DNA of 60,170 bases from Actinomycetes bacterium (GCA_021799035.1 JAJZBG010000010.1:6041-66210), one strand, 5' to 3'; counted from the stretch's first letter, positions 36,397 through 45,380 are shown. Numbers and translations: made by a program. Notes: a model not told the origin generated them from the sequence alone.

Positions 36397-38577
36397 ATGG
36401 TAAGTGATCTTTTCCACGGGTTGACCGCACTGCTCTCCGGGGGCCCTATTCTATTCCTGATTCTCGGGATGGTAATAGGCATGCTAGTCGGCATGTTGCC
36501 GGGTCTTGGAACTGCAGTCGCACTGAGCATCCTTCTTTCCTTTGTCTACCACATGAGCATCATCAACATGGTGGCCTTGATGCTTGGTGCGCAGGCAGGA
36601 GGTTACTATACAGCTTCTATAACCGCGATAACTCTTAACACCCCGGGAGCTCCAGAGTCTTATCCCACCACCCTTGATGGCTTCCCCATGACTGAGCGGG
36701 GAGAGGGCGGCAAGGCTCTTGCTATATCGGCTGCAGCGACTTGGATGGGTGGTTGGATCGCCTGCATTATCTTTGTTGGGCTGATCCAGGTCGCCAGTCC
36801 CCTGATTACCACCTTCAAGGCTCCCGACTACGTGGGAGTCATCGCCCTTGCAATGGTATTGGTGGGGCTGGTCGGGGACACCCCGATGAACAAGATCGTA
36901 GTCTCTGCGGCCTTCGGCTTGATGCTCTCATTTGTCGGCAGCGACCCGGTCACGGGCGTCTATCGTTTTACTTTCGGCCTTCCTCAGCTTGCTGACGGGG
37001 TTGCCGTAGTTCCTTTCGCCCTGGGCGTCTTTGCCATCACGCAGATGGTAGTGATGTACGGCACCGGACGAGGTGCCACGAGTGCGGCGCCAAAGGTGGG
37101 TTTGAAGAACCTATCCAAAACCGCATGGGAAGGCATATCATACACTTTCCGCCATCCGGGCTCCGTGTTTCGTTCGGCGATCATAGCGTCGCTCCTTGGG
37201 CTCCTTCCGGGCATTGGCGGCTTTGCTGGCAACTACGTCTCTTACACAGTGGGAAAGCGCCTGTCGAGAAAGGGTCGCGAGTTTGGGACAGGAGTGCCTG
37301 AAGGCGTCATGTCCGCTGAGGGCTCCTCGCTATCCAAGGAGGTCGCATCGCTTCTGCCTGCGGTTGCACTGGGGGTACCTTCGGGAATCGGGATGGTGCT
37401 CTTTATAGCAGCGATGTCTATTGAGGGTATCGAGCCGGGACTCGCCCTTCTTCGTGAGCATCCCTCGCTGCCTTATACCATGATGTGGGTCATGGCGATA
37501 ACGGCATTGCTTTCCTGCTCGATTGGCCTCATCCTCTCTCCGTGGTTGAGCAAGGTGTCCCGAATTCGTGGTCCGGTGCTGTTTCCCTACATAATCGGAC
37601 TTGCAATTATCGGAAGCTACGCAGCAGCCACGAGTTCGATAGGCTTTGCCGAGCTTGCAGTCTTTGGCCTGGTGGGACTAGCCGCACGCAAGGCTGATTA
37701 CTCGCTGGCAGCGATGATCATCGGCTTGGTCCTTGGAGGCATTTTCAACGATCAGGTGCACGTCACAGCGGAGACCTATGGTTGGAGCTTCCTTTGGAAG
37801 AATCCGATTGCCGATCTTGCCTTGCTCGCTGCAATAGTCCTGGTTGGGGTTAAGGCGATCCCGAGCACGAAGCGAATGTTGAGCCAGAGGCGCAACAGCC
37901 TCGATGCCTACACTGGCGGCGCCCACATTCCCGGGCAGGCGGACTGGCAAAGCAACATAAACCTTGAGCTGCTGATCGACGTGGTGATGCTTGTCGGATC
38001 GACATGGTACATGATCGTCGCATTCGGATACCCTTCAGGGGCAGGGCGGGTAGCAGGCGCGGTGTCAGCGGTGGTGGTTTTCATTGCAGTATTTAGGGTG
38101 ATCTTCGACGCCAGGAAGTTCATGATCATCAGAGGTAGAAGGCAGGCCCCAGAGACTGAGTCTGGAGGCCAAGAGCCCATTGTTCCGCAACAGGGATCGG
38201 GGGCGCCACTAGGCGAAGCCGAAGGGATCCCAGATGTTCAGGGCGCAAGCCTGGAGGCGCTTGTGCGTCAAGGCGCCGTGGCCACGGTGGAGGCGCCTGA
38301 ATATTCTGACGAACCCCAACAGGGTGGCCGTCGCCACTCGGTTGGTTTGCGCGAGTTGGTGTCGTTGGGTTGGTTTGCCATGTTCATCGTCTCGACGGTG
38401 ATTTTCGGATTCCGGATCGGCATCCCATTGGCGGGCGGGATATACAGCCTCGTGGGAGTGCGGTGGTCGAGGACTTGGCAGAGGGCTGTGTTTGTTGTCG
38501 CGACCGTGATAGTTCTTTACCTTTTGATCATGGTGTTCGTAGACACCCTGCACTACACCTTCTCGGGCATCATCTGA
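36397..38577 (+). CDS. tctA: Second TctA-TctB fusion permease
   Basis: The 726-residue permease has the same architecture as the first fusion. TctA covers residues 1 to about 500 (GMLVGMLPGLGTAVALS, LNTPGAPESYPTTLDGFPMT, LLGLLPGIGGFAGNYVS, FGTGVPEGVMSAEGSS). A TctB-like four-helix domain follows from about 525 to the end. A hydrophilic, Gln/Pro/Glu-rich loop of about 75 residues sits between its second and third helices, much longer than in the first fusion. The two TctA parts align well, but the TctB parts are strongly diverged. The ATG at 36397 has only a weak ribosome site, so translation may depend on coupling. It pairs with TctC2. Confidence 0.9.
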   Translation: MVSDLFHGLTALLSGGPILFLILGMVIGMLVGMLPGLGTAVALSILLSFVYHMSIINMVALMLGAQAGGYYTASITAITLNTPGAPESYPTTLDGFPMTERGEGGKALAISAAATWMGGWIACIIFVGLIQVASPLITTFKAPDYVGVIALAMVLVGLVGDTPMNKIVVSAAFGLMLSFVGSDPVTGVYRFTFGLPQLADGVAVVPFALGVFAITQMVVMYGTGRGATSAAPKVGLKNLSKTAWEGISYTFRHPGSVFRSAIIASLLGLLPGIGGFAGNYVSYTVGKRLSRKGREFGTGVPEGVMSAEGSSLSKEVASLLPAVALGVPSGIGMVLFIAAMSIEGIEPGLALLREHPSLPYTMMWVMAITALLSCSIGLILSPWLSKVSRIRGPVLFPYIIGLAIIGSYAAATSSIGFAELAVFGLVGLAARKADYSLAAMIIGLVLGGIFNDQVHVTAETYGWSFLWKNPIADLALLAAIVLVGVKAIPSTKRMLSQRRNSLDAYTGGAHIPGQADWQSNINLELLIDVVMLVGSTWYMIVAFGYPSGAGRVAGAVSAVVVFIAVFRVIFDARKFMIIRGRRQAPETESGGQEPIVPQQGSGAPLGEAEGIPDVQGASLEALVRQGAVATVEAPEYSDEPQQGGRRHSVGLRELVSLGWFAMFIVSTVIFGFRIGIPLAGGIYSLVGVRWSRTWQRAVFVVATVIVLYLLIMVFVDTLHYTFSGII

Positions 38578-38794
38578 GAAGCTGATCGCAGTCTGCTTTG
38601 CTGAAGCGCTGTTCAGATGTTGCCGATCGTTGTTGTAGCTGGCATCGTCGACACGCTTCAGGCATGCAATTCGAGCTGACTTTGCCAAGGGCCAGGGCGA
38701 TGTGGGCAAAGCTCGGTGCAACATTTGCTGGTTGTGCTCCTTATGAAGCATTGGAACGCCCGCCTAGGGCTGAATAGAAGAGGGGGTATGTAAA

Positions 38795-39892
38795 TTGCTG
38801 TTTTTGACCAACGAACATGTCATGGATGTTCTTGACATGCCGGGCTGCATAGACGTGATAGAGGAGGCTTACCGGGACCTGAATGCCGAGAAGGCCGCTT
38901 ATCGTCCCCGAATCGACCTGTATGTTCCACAAGAGCCCAACTATTACCGTTGGGGGACCATGGAGGGCGCTACCCGCTCCAGAGGGGTGTTCGCCATACG
39001 GATGAAGTCGGATGTCCTGGTCTGGGATCAGGAGGGCGAGGTTCAGACCGAGGAGAAGTTCTGTGTGAAGCCAGGCACCTTTTGCGGCCTTGTCTTTCTC
39101 TTCAGCGTCAAAGACGCTCGCCCCTTGGCCTTGATGAACGACGGCTACATACAGCACATGAGAGTTGGCGCATGCGCCGGCCTCGGCGCCAAGTACCTTT
39201 CACGGGCGGACTCCAAGGTTCTGGGAATGATCGGCTCGGGTGGAATGGCCAGGACATACGTCAGCGCAATCTGCCATGTCCGCCCAATCGAAAAGGTCAA
39301 GGTCTACAGCCCGACCAGAGAGCACTGCGAGGAGTACGCCGAGGAGATCAGGAGCTCCATGGGCATCGAAGTTGAGACCATGAGTTCAGCCGAAGATGCT
39401 GTACGGGGAAGTGACATCGTTGCACTGTGCACCGACTCGCTGATCCCGGTCATAGAGGCCTCCTGGCTCGAGCCTGGCATGCACATAACAAATGTTCGAT
39501 CGAACGAAGCAGGGATCGAAGTCATAAAGAGAGCGGATGTGATCGCTCGCCTTGGAACCACGACTCTCCCGCGCGACGGAGTCTCCGACGTCACTGTTGT
39601 AGGCGGCGACGGGATGACTGGTTACATCGCTGGCAGTATGAAAGAGGCGGAGAGGATTCCAAGGTCCCTCTCCAAAGAGATCGACAATCCAAATGTTGGA
39701 ACTATCCCGGATCTGATGGCAAAGCGCTGGCCGGGACGGACAAGCGATGGCCAGATTACATTTATCAACAACCAAGGGACGCAAGGCCTTCAGTTCGCTG
39801 CCGCAGGGTCGCTTGTCTACGAGCGCGCAGTAGCAAAGGGTCTGGGTCACAAGATGCCAGACGAGTGGTTCCTTCAGGACATACGTGATTGA
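38795..39892 (+). CDS. Ornithine cyclodeaminase/mu-crystallin family protein, paralogue 4 (WGTMEG subtype)
   Basis: 365 residues from TTG at 38795, supported by AGAGGGGG upstream and by alignment of MLFLTNEHV with paralogues 3 and 6. Motifs: RPRIDLYVP (37-45), WGTMEGA (53-59), AIRMKSDV (67-74), HMRVGACAG (121-129), GSGGMA (147-152), GLQFAAAG (331-338) and MPDEWFLQ at the C-terminus. Arg69 stands at the canonical lysine position, and the loop TNVRSNEAG lacks the catalytic aspartate. It lies 217 bp after the second TctAB and heads a run of three reductase genes. Functional inference is as for the other members. Confidence 0.87.
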   Translation: MLFLTNEHVMDVLDMPGCIDVIEEAYRDLNAEKAAYRPRIDLYVPQEPNYYRWGTMEGATRSRGVFAIRMKSDVLVWDQEGEVQTEEKFCVKPGTFCGLVFLFSVKDARPLALMNDGYIQHMRVGACAGLGAKYLSRADSKVLGMIGSGGMARTYVSAICHVRPIEKVKVYSPTREHCEEYAEEIRSSMGIEVETMSSAEDAVRGSDIVALCTDSLIPVIEASWLEPGMHITNVRSNEAGIEVIKRADVIARLGTTTLPRDGVSDVTVVGGDGMTGYIAGSMKEAERIPRSLSKEIDNPNVGTIPDLMAKRWPGRTSDGQITFINNQGTQGLQFAAAGSLVYERAVAKGLGHKMPDEWFLQDIRD

Positions 39893-40173
39893 TCGCAACC
39901 AGCTGAAATCTTCGACGAGTTGCGAGGAATCGCGCGGCGTGAAGCTGTAGTGTGGCAAGCGGAAAAGAAGGACCTCTCTCTCGCTTGTGGTCGATCTGCG
40001 CGACAAAAGCCTTCCGTGAGGGAAGGGCGGATTGCCAAAATCGGATTATCAGGCGCCTTGGCGCAGCATGGAGACTGCTCTGTGTGTCGACAGTATGCAA
40101 AATCGTAATTGGGAGAGGGTCTGGGCTATACGGGACTGTTTAAGTGGTATTCGGCTAGAGACGGGAGATTTAG

Positions 40174-41238
40174 GTGACGCTAGTGCTGAGCATTGAAGAG
40201 CAGCAAGAGATTCTGGACATGAAGAGTGTGTTGGGAGCTCTGGAGGTTCTCTATCGTGAGCAGGCAGCAGGAAGGGCCTTGACGAGGCAACGCTCTGACG
40301 TAATCGTGCCCAACCAGACCGGGGTCTACGGGCTCAAGTCCATGGATGGCGTGGTGCCGGCCTTCGACGTCGGGGCAGTTCGGATCAACTCCGACGTGAT
40401 CACCTGGCCGAAAGTCGGCAATACAAAGAGAAGGGTGAAGGTTCCCGCCGCTCCGGGAAACCGTTGGGTTGGGCTGGTTCTCCTGTTTTCCGTCTCCACT
40501 GGTGAGCCTTTGGCAATCTTCCCCGATGGCTTCGTGCAGAGAATGAGAGTAGGGGGCACCAGTGGCCTCGGAGTCAAGTACCTTGCCAGAGAGGACTCCA
40601 AGGTGCTGGGCGTGATCGGCTCTGGGTGGCAGGCCGGTTCGCAGGTGCTTGCGGCATGCGAGGTGAGGAATTTCGAGCGGGTGGTTGTCTACAGCCCGAC
40701 TAGAGAGAACCTGGTCAAGTTCGTCGAGGAGATGGCTCCACAGGTCAGTGCTCCAGTGATCGCGGCGGACTCAGCAGAAGCGGTCGTGTCGCAAGCAGAC
40801 GTGGTCTTATGTGCCACGAATTCGCTCCAGCCGGTCTTTGACGGAACTCTTGTGAGGTCGGGCCAGCATCTCGGCTGCATCAAGAATTGTGAACTCGACG
40901 ACAATGCGTTCAAGCGCGTAGACAGGCTGGTGATCCACTCCATTGACTCAAGCCCCAAGCATTTGGTTATGGAAGAAGCAGAGGCTCCCGGAGAAGATCG
41001 TGGCTGGGATGACAGCCACGGCGGCATCGACTGGAGCAATGCGCCGACTCTCGCCCAGCTTGTAAGCGGTGCTGTTCCGGGAAGGCAATCGAGCGAAGAA
41101 GTGACCTGCTTTGACAATAACCTTGGGCTTGGCATCCAGTTTGCCGCAGTGGGGGCGAAGCTGCTCGAGATAGCTAAAGAGAAAGGTGCTGGGCACGAGC
41201 TTCCTACCGAATGGTTCACCCAGAAGGTTCACCCGTAG
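40174..41238 (+). CDS. Ornithine cyclodeaminase/mu-crystallin family protein, paralogue 5 (KSMDG subtype)
   Basis: 354 residues from GTG at 40174 (GGGAG upstream). It groups with paralogue 1: KSMDG (55-59), AVRINSDV (68-75), RMRVGGTSG (123-131), the unusual Rossmann loop GSGWQA (149-154) with Trp, GIQFAAVG and an LPTEWF-x-x-KVHP end. The shortened loop GCIKNCELDD lacks the canonical Asp; Arg70 is in the Lys position. The preceding 281-bp gap has no supported gene. The nearest relative in this window is on the opposite strand 8 kb away, which suggests duplication and rearrangement. Confidence 0.87.
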   Translation: MTLVLSIEEQQEILDMKSVLGALEVLYREQAAGRALTRQRSDVIVPNQTGVYGLKSMDGVVPAFDVGAVRINSDVITWPKVGNTKRRVKVPAAPGNRWVGLVLLFSVSTGEPLAIFPDGFVQRMRVGGTSGLGVKYLAREDSKVLGVIGSGWQAGSQVLAACEVRNFERVVVYSPTRENLVKFVEEMAPQVSAPVIAADSAEAVVSQADVVLCATNSLQPVFDGTLVRSGQHLGCIKNCELDDNAFKRVDRLVIHSIDSSPKHLVMEEAEAPGEDRGWDDSHGGIDWSNAPTLAQLVSGAVPGRQSSEEVTCFDNNLGLGIQFAAVGAKLLEIAKEKGAGHELPTEWFTQKVHP

Positions 41239-41333
41239 CCGGAAGGCAAATTCATTGCCAAGCGGTGGCTCATCCAAACTGGGTGCAAACACGTTGATTT
41301 TGATTTTGAGTTCCATAGACGATGGAGGCGGAT

Positions 41334-42437
41334 GTGCTGGTAATTGACAACCAGATGGTAAGCGAGCTCTTGAACGCCGGAGACGCGGTGGCGGTACTAG
41401 AGCAGTCGTATATAGATCTTGCTGCCGGGGAGGGGATCTGCAGGCCGAGGATAGACATGAGGATCCCAGTGGGTGACGGAAAGTCTGTCTACCAGTGGGG
41501 AACAATGGAGGGTGGATCGGCCAGGAGCGGTTACTACGCGATTCGAATGAAATCGGACGTGCTGGTGGAGGAGACAGTCGACGGCAATCGGACTCAGGAG
41601 AAGTACTGCATAAAGCCCGGCACCTTCATGGGGCTGGTGCTCCTGCTTTCGGTGAGAAATGGCGAGCCTCTCGCTCTTTTGAACGATGGAGTCCTCCAGC
41701 ATACGCGTGTAGCTGCTGATTCCGCGATTGGAGTAAAGTACGGCTCCAACAAAGATGCCAGGGTTCTTGGAATGATTGGCTCGGGCGGCATGGCGCGCAG
41801 CCATCTCGAAGCCATAATGACGGTAAGGGACCTCGAGCTAGTTCAGGTTTATAGTCCGACAAGGGCGAACAGGGAGAGGTATGCAGCAGAGATGGCCGAG
41901 CTGTTCGGGATCGAAGCAAGAGCCGTGGGCTCAGCTGAAGAGGCTTGTAAAGGCGCTGACATAGTCACCGGCTGCACAGATGCGGTAGGCCCAGTCATTG
42001 CGGGACGCCACCTGGAAGCAGGAGCCCACGTTACAAGCATCGGGGGCCGCCCTGATGAAGAGGCTCGAGAGAAGTTCGTCAGATGGCTGAGGTTGGCAGA
42101 TGCGACTGTGCCCGTCAGCAACAAGGCATGGGGAACCAGGGACGAGTATGTCTACTACCGCGCTCGTCCGGATGATCCGATCTGGCAGCAGCACCTTCAC
42201 GGAGCGAAGGCTTGGAATGTCTACGGCATCGAGCAAAAGGTCGTGACCCTGGCCCAGATCCTGAACGGTGAGGCAGAGGCTCGAGGGGACAGAAGCGATA
42301 TCACCTTTTCCGAGCGGGGCAATGCTCAGGGAGCTCAGTTCCACGCAGTCTGCGGGCTCATCTATGAAAAGGCCATGAGCAAAGGGATCGGCCGCGAAAT
42401 TCCTACCGAGTGGTTGGTGCAGGACATAAGGGACTGA
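41334..42437 (+). CDS. Ornithine cyclodeaminase/mu-crystallin family protein, paralogue 6 (WGTMEG subtype)
   Basis: 367 residues from GTG at 41334, chosen for GGAGG six bases upstream and because MLVIDNQMV then aligns with paralogues 3 and 4; the ATG at 41322 has no good site. Motifs: RPRIDMRIP (37-45), WGTMEGG (55-61), AIRMKSDV (69-76), HTRVAADSA (123-131, less regular), GSGGMA (149-154) and IPTEWLVQ. It is the most divergent of its subtype. The loop after GAHV reads TSIGGRPDEE and lacks even the conserved Glu-Leu, and a stretch containing AWGTRDEYVYYRA is unique to it. It may have a different substrate. A convergent MarR gene ends about 50 bp downstream. Confidence 0.86.
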   Translation: MLVIDNQMVSELLNAGDAVAVLEQSYIDLAAGEGICRPRIDMRIPVGDGKSVYQWGTMEGGSARSGYYAIRMKSDVLVEETVDGNRTQEKYCIKPGTFMGLVLLLSVRNGEPLALLNDGVLQHTRVAADSAIGVKYGSNKDARVLGMIGSGGMARSHLEAIMTVRDLELVQVYSPTRANRERYAAEMAELFGIEARAVGSAEEACKGADIVTGCTDAVGPVIAGRHLEAGAHVTSIGGRPDEEAREKFVRWLRLADATVPVSNKAWGTRDEYVYYRARPDDPIWQQHLHGAKAWNVYGIEQKVVTLAQILNGEAEARGDRSDITFSERGNAQGAQFHAVCGLIYEKAMSKGIGREIPTEWLVQDIRD

Positions 42438-42485
42438 TATCGAGGGCCCCATTCGCATCCATCCAGCCTTTTGCGACCAGGCCTT

Positions 42486-43025
42486 TCAGTCTTGAGCCGC
42501 TTGTTCCGGCCGCTGCTCCGGAATAGTCTCAATGCGCCAACCTAATGACCACTCCTGTTCAGGCACCTCGCCGGCTGCTTGTGAAAATGCTCTGAGAGCG
42601 GCGAGAACGGGGCGCCTGTGCTCGATCGGCAGTCTTCCCAGAATTACAGAAAGCTCCTCTCTGCGTTTTTGTGTGACCTGGACAACCAGCTCCCGGCCAG
42701 GCCGAGCCAGAGAAACCTTCACAAGCCGCCGATCTACCGTCGATCTCCTACGGGAAATGAGTCCTTTTCGCACCAAGCGGTCGCACATCCTTGTCGCCGT
42801 AGAAGGTCCGACCCCCAGGATCGAGGCCAGGTCCGCTATTGATTGCGAGCCTCGGGCTGCGATCTCGACGAGAACCCGGTACTGAGCCAGAGTAACTTCC
42901 TCCGCTACTTCACCCAGTGAACGGGCGGCCACTGCGACGAGGGCTCGGCTTGCGCCCAGAACTGCGTCAACCAGTTCTTCATCGCCTTCGAAGTTCTGCC
43001 GTCGATCGATATTTGGCATCATCAC
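42486..43025 (-). CDS. MarR-family transcriptional regulator
   Basis: The 179-residue protein has a winged helix: TLAQYRVLVEIAARGSQSIADLA, then GVGPSTATRMCDRLVRKGLI as recognition helix, and RRRSTVDRRLVKVSL as the wing. GTG at 43025 is followed at once by two ATGs, any of which could start. MarR proteins repress neighbouring genes and are released by small, often aromatic or acidic ligands. It is divergent from the ClC gene and convergent with the reductase array. Its target could be ClC, the array or both. An imperfect palindrome lies just upstream of its start. Confidence 0.9.
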   Translation of the reverse strand: MMMPNIDRRQNFEGDEELVDAVLGASRALVAVAARSLGEVAEEVTLAQYRVLVEIAARGSQSIADLASILGVGPSTATRMCDRLVRKGLISRRRSTVDRRLVKVSLARPGRELVVQVTQKRREELSVILGRLPIEHRRPVLAALRAFSQAAGEVPEQEWSLGWRIETIPEQRPEQAAQD

Positions 43026-43028
43026 CTA

Positions 43029-43057
43029 TTGTATATGTCTATAATTGTCGTATGCAA
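43029..43057. promoter_or_regulatory. Candidate MarR operator
   Basis: TTGTATATG (43029-43037) and CGTATGCAA (43049-43057) are inverted half-sites matching at 7 of 9 positions, separated by 11 bp of AT-rich DNA. The site lies at the start of marR between marR and clc, where an autoregulatory operator is expected. Confidence 0.4.
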
Positions 43058-43202
43058 TCAATTTATACTGTTTCGTTGTTCTACTATGCCGCGAGCAATG
43101 GCCCTCTTTGCGCCATGATGAGCAATGCGGGTATCTTCGAACAGTCGTGCACTTTCTGTGGCATAGCTCATGAACGGTCGGATTTAACGTAGAAGGAAGA
43201 CG

Positions 43203-45308
43203 ATGAACTCCTCGGCTAAAAGCGGTTCAGTCGAAAAGAATCCAAGGCGCCCTCTCGCAGCAAAAGGATCAATAAGCATCCTCGGCAGGCTGTCCAATTG
43301 GATCAAATCCCTCTCCTACCTCCCAAAGTGGTTCATTTTGGCTTCCGTTATCGGCATCATTGCCGGCCTGGGGGCCATTGTTTTTTATGCGGCACTCTCG
43401 TTTTCAACGCACATCTTTCTTCAGCTGCTCGCGGGGTATACAGTTCCCACCCCTTCTGGGGAAGGAAACCTAGCCGGCTCCGCGAGCTACATACGGGCGT
43501 GGGCAATCCCGCTGGTGGTAGTGCTTGGAGGACTGATCTCCGGATTCATTGTCTTCACTTGGGCGCCCGAGGCTGAGGGCCATGGCACCGATGCCGCTAT
43601 CGATGCCATACACCACAATCCTCGGAAAATACGGCTGCGGGCGGTTGTGGTCAAGATCATCGCCTCGGCAATCACGATAGGCTCTGGAGGTTCTGGTGGC
43701 CGTGAGGGTCCGACGGCGCAGATCAGCGCAGGGTTCGGCTCCCTTCTTGCGCGAGTGCTCGATCTCTCTCCCGAAGATGGCAGGATCGCCGTGTCGGTTG
43801 GAATCGGCTCGGGAATCGGTGCGATCTTCAGCGCTCCTCTGGGAGGCGCAGTTCTGGCAGCAGACATTGTCTACAGGGACGACTTCGAGTTCGAAGCTCT
43901 TCTGCCCGGGACGCTTGCCTCGATCATTGCTTACGCCATCTTCGGTGCGGTCTACGGCTATGAACCACTATTCAATATCCCAGGAGGGTACAGCTTCAGC
44001 CACCCTATACAGCTGCTATGGTTTGCCGTTCTAGGACTGGTGGCCGGAGGAATGGGGCTTCTTTATTCGCGGTCCTTTTACGGGGTTGTGGGGCTCACCA
44101 AGAAGCTGCCTTTCACGCGAAAATTGCAGCCGGCAGTCGGTGCTCTCCTTACGGGGCTGATTGCACTGGGGCTTCCTGAGGTTCTTGGAACCGGATATGG
44201 CTGGGTTCAGAAAGGGCTTTCTGCCGAGCTGACCAGCCTTCCTCTATATATCATTTTGCTGTTGCCATTTGCTCGGATAGCAGCCACGGCCTTTTCGATT
44301 GGAACCGGGGGATCTGGAGGAGTTTTCGGTCCCGGAATGGTGATCGGCTCGTTTACCGGGTTGGCCGTTTGGCATCTTATGCAACCGTGGGCGCCTGGGA
44401 TTAGCCACGACTCTGCGGCGTTCGTGGTGGTCGGAATGATGGCAGTTTTCGGAGGAATCTCGCGTGCACCAATTGCTGTGATGCTGATGGTGGGCGAAAT
44501 GACCGGGAACATGAGCCTGTTGGCACCTGCCATGGTCGCGGTGTCGATAGCCTGGTTCATAGTGGGACGCTCCGACGACAGCATTTACCGCTCACAGCTT
44601 CGCACAAGGGCGGATGCTCCTGCAAGGAGGCTCAGCTTTGGACTTCCACTTCTCACTACCCTCAAAGTGGCAGATCTTGCTCGCCCAGCTCAAGTTGTCG
44701 TCGAAAATAGCAGTTCTGTCTCAGATGCGCTCAGCAAGCTTCGGGCAGCTTCCCTTCCCGGCGCCCCGGTGGTGGACAAGGAAGGCAGGTACGTGGGAGT
44801 GGTTGCGGCATCTCGACTGGAGGAAGCAGCCAGATCGGGTCCTGAAAACCAGCTGGACGGGCTTGTCGATGCCTCCCTGGCGCCACTTCCCGTAGCTTCT
44901 AAACTCGACTTGGGGCTGGAGATCCTGTTCCAGTCCGGTTTAGCGTGGGTGCCGGTCATTGACGACGACAGGAAGATCTCTGGGGTTCTCTCGGTTGGCG
45001 ATCTGGTGAGGGGCTACAACAAGGCCCTCGATTCTCGCTCCGGCTACATGTACGACATCACGTCCTATGCGCTAGCTTTGGAAGCTCGAGTTGAGAAAGG
45101 CGCACCGGTTGCTGGCAAGATAGTTCGCGAAGCAGGGCTTCCATCCGGTTGCGTTCTGGTTTGGCTCCAGCATGACGGGGTTCGCAGGCATGTTCAGGGA
45201 TCTACAGAGATTGCCGAGGGGGATGTGATAAGTGCGATAGTAGCGGCCGACCAAGCTCGAGAGTTTCGAAGAATGCTTCGCAGCAGCCAGGTAGCGCCAC
45301 CTTCGTAA
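43203..45308 (+). CDS. ClC-family chloride channel/antiporter with CBS pair and RCK_C-like tail
   Basis: The 701-residue protein starts behind AGAAGGAAG. About ten to twelve membrane helices (residues 40-460) include the selectivity-filter segments GSGGSGGREGPT and GTGGSGGVFGPGM, with the gating glutamate of GREGP retained. Cytoplasmic parts follow: two CBS motifs (about 490-605) that usually bind adenine nucleotides. A terminal segment of about 75 residues resembles RCK_C/TrkA-C (GKIVREAGLPSGCVLVWL ... IAEGDVISAIV). Bacterial members exchange chloride for protons and help in acid resistance. The three-part cytoplasmic region suggests regulation by two ligands. It is divergent from marR. Confidence 0.9.
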   Translation: MNSSAKSGSVEKNPRRPLAAKGSISILGRLSNWIKSLSYLPKWFILASVIGIIAGLGAIVFYAALSFSTHIFLQLLAGYTVPTPSGEGNLAGSASYIRAWAIPLVVVLGGLISGFIVFTWAPEAEGHGTDAAIDAIHHNPRKIRLRAVVVKIIASAITIGSGGSGGREGPTAQISAGFGSLLARVLDLSPEDGRIAVSVGIGSGIGAIFSAPLGGAVLAADIVYRDDFEFEALLPGTLASIIAYAIFGAVYGYEPLFNIPGGYSFSHPIQLLWFAVLGLVAGGMGLLYSRSFYGVVGLTKKLPFTRKLQPAVGALLTGLIALGLPEVLGTGYGWVQKGLSAELTSLPLYIILLLPFARIAATAFSIGTGGSGGVFGPGMVIGSFTGLAVWHLMQPWAPGISHDSAAFVVVGMMAVFGGISRAPIAVMLMVGEMTGNMSLLAPAMVAVSIAWFIVGRSDDSIYRSQLRTRADAPARRLSFGLPLLTTLKVADLARPAQVVVENSSSVSDALSKLRAASLPGAPVVDKEGRYVGVVAASRLEEAARSGPENQLDGLVDASLAPLPVASKLDLGLEILFQSGLAWVPVIDDDRKISGVLSVGDLVRGYNKALDSRSGYMYDITSYALALEARVEKGAPVAGKIVREAGLPSGCVLVWLQHDGVRRHVQGSTEIAEGDVISAIVAADQAREFRRMLRSSQVAPPS

Positions 45309-45325
45309 GAACCTTTTCTGCCCGC

Positions 45326-45367
45326 CTTGCCGGAGCGTAAACCACCGCACCTATTCGCTCCGGCAAG
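45326..45367. terminator. Bidirectional terminator-like hairpin
   Basis: Perfect 12-bp arms (45326-45337 and 45356-45367) with an 18-nt loop lie between the convergent clc and alcohol dehydrogenase genes. The position suits termination from both sides. Confidence 0.55.
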
Positions 45368-45380
45368 AGCAGGAACTAGA

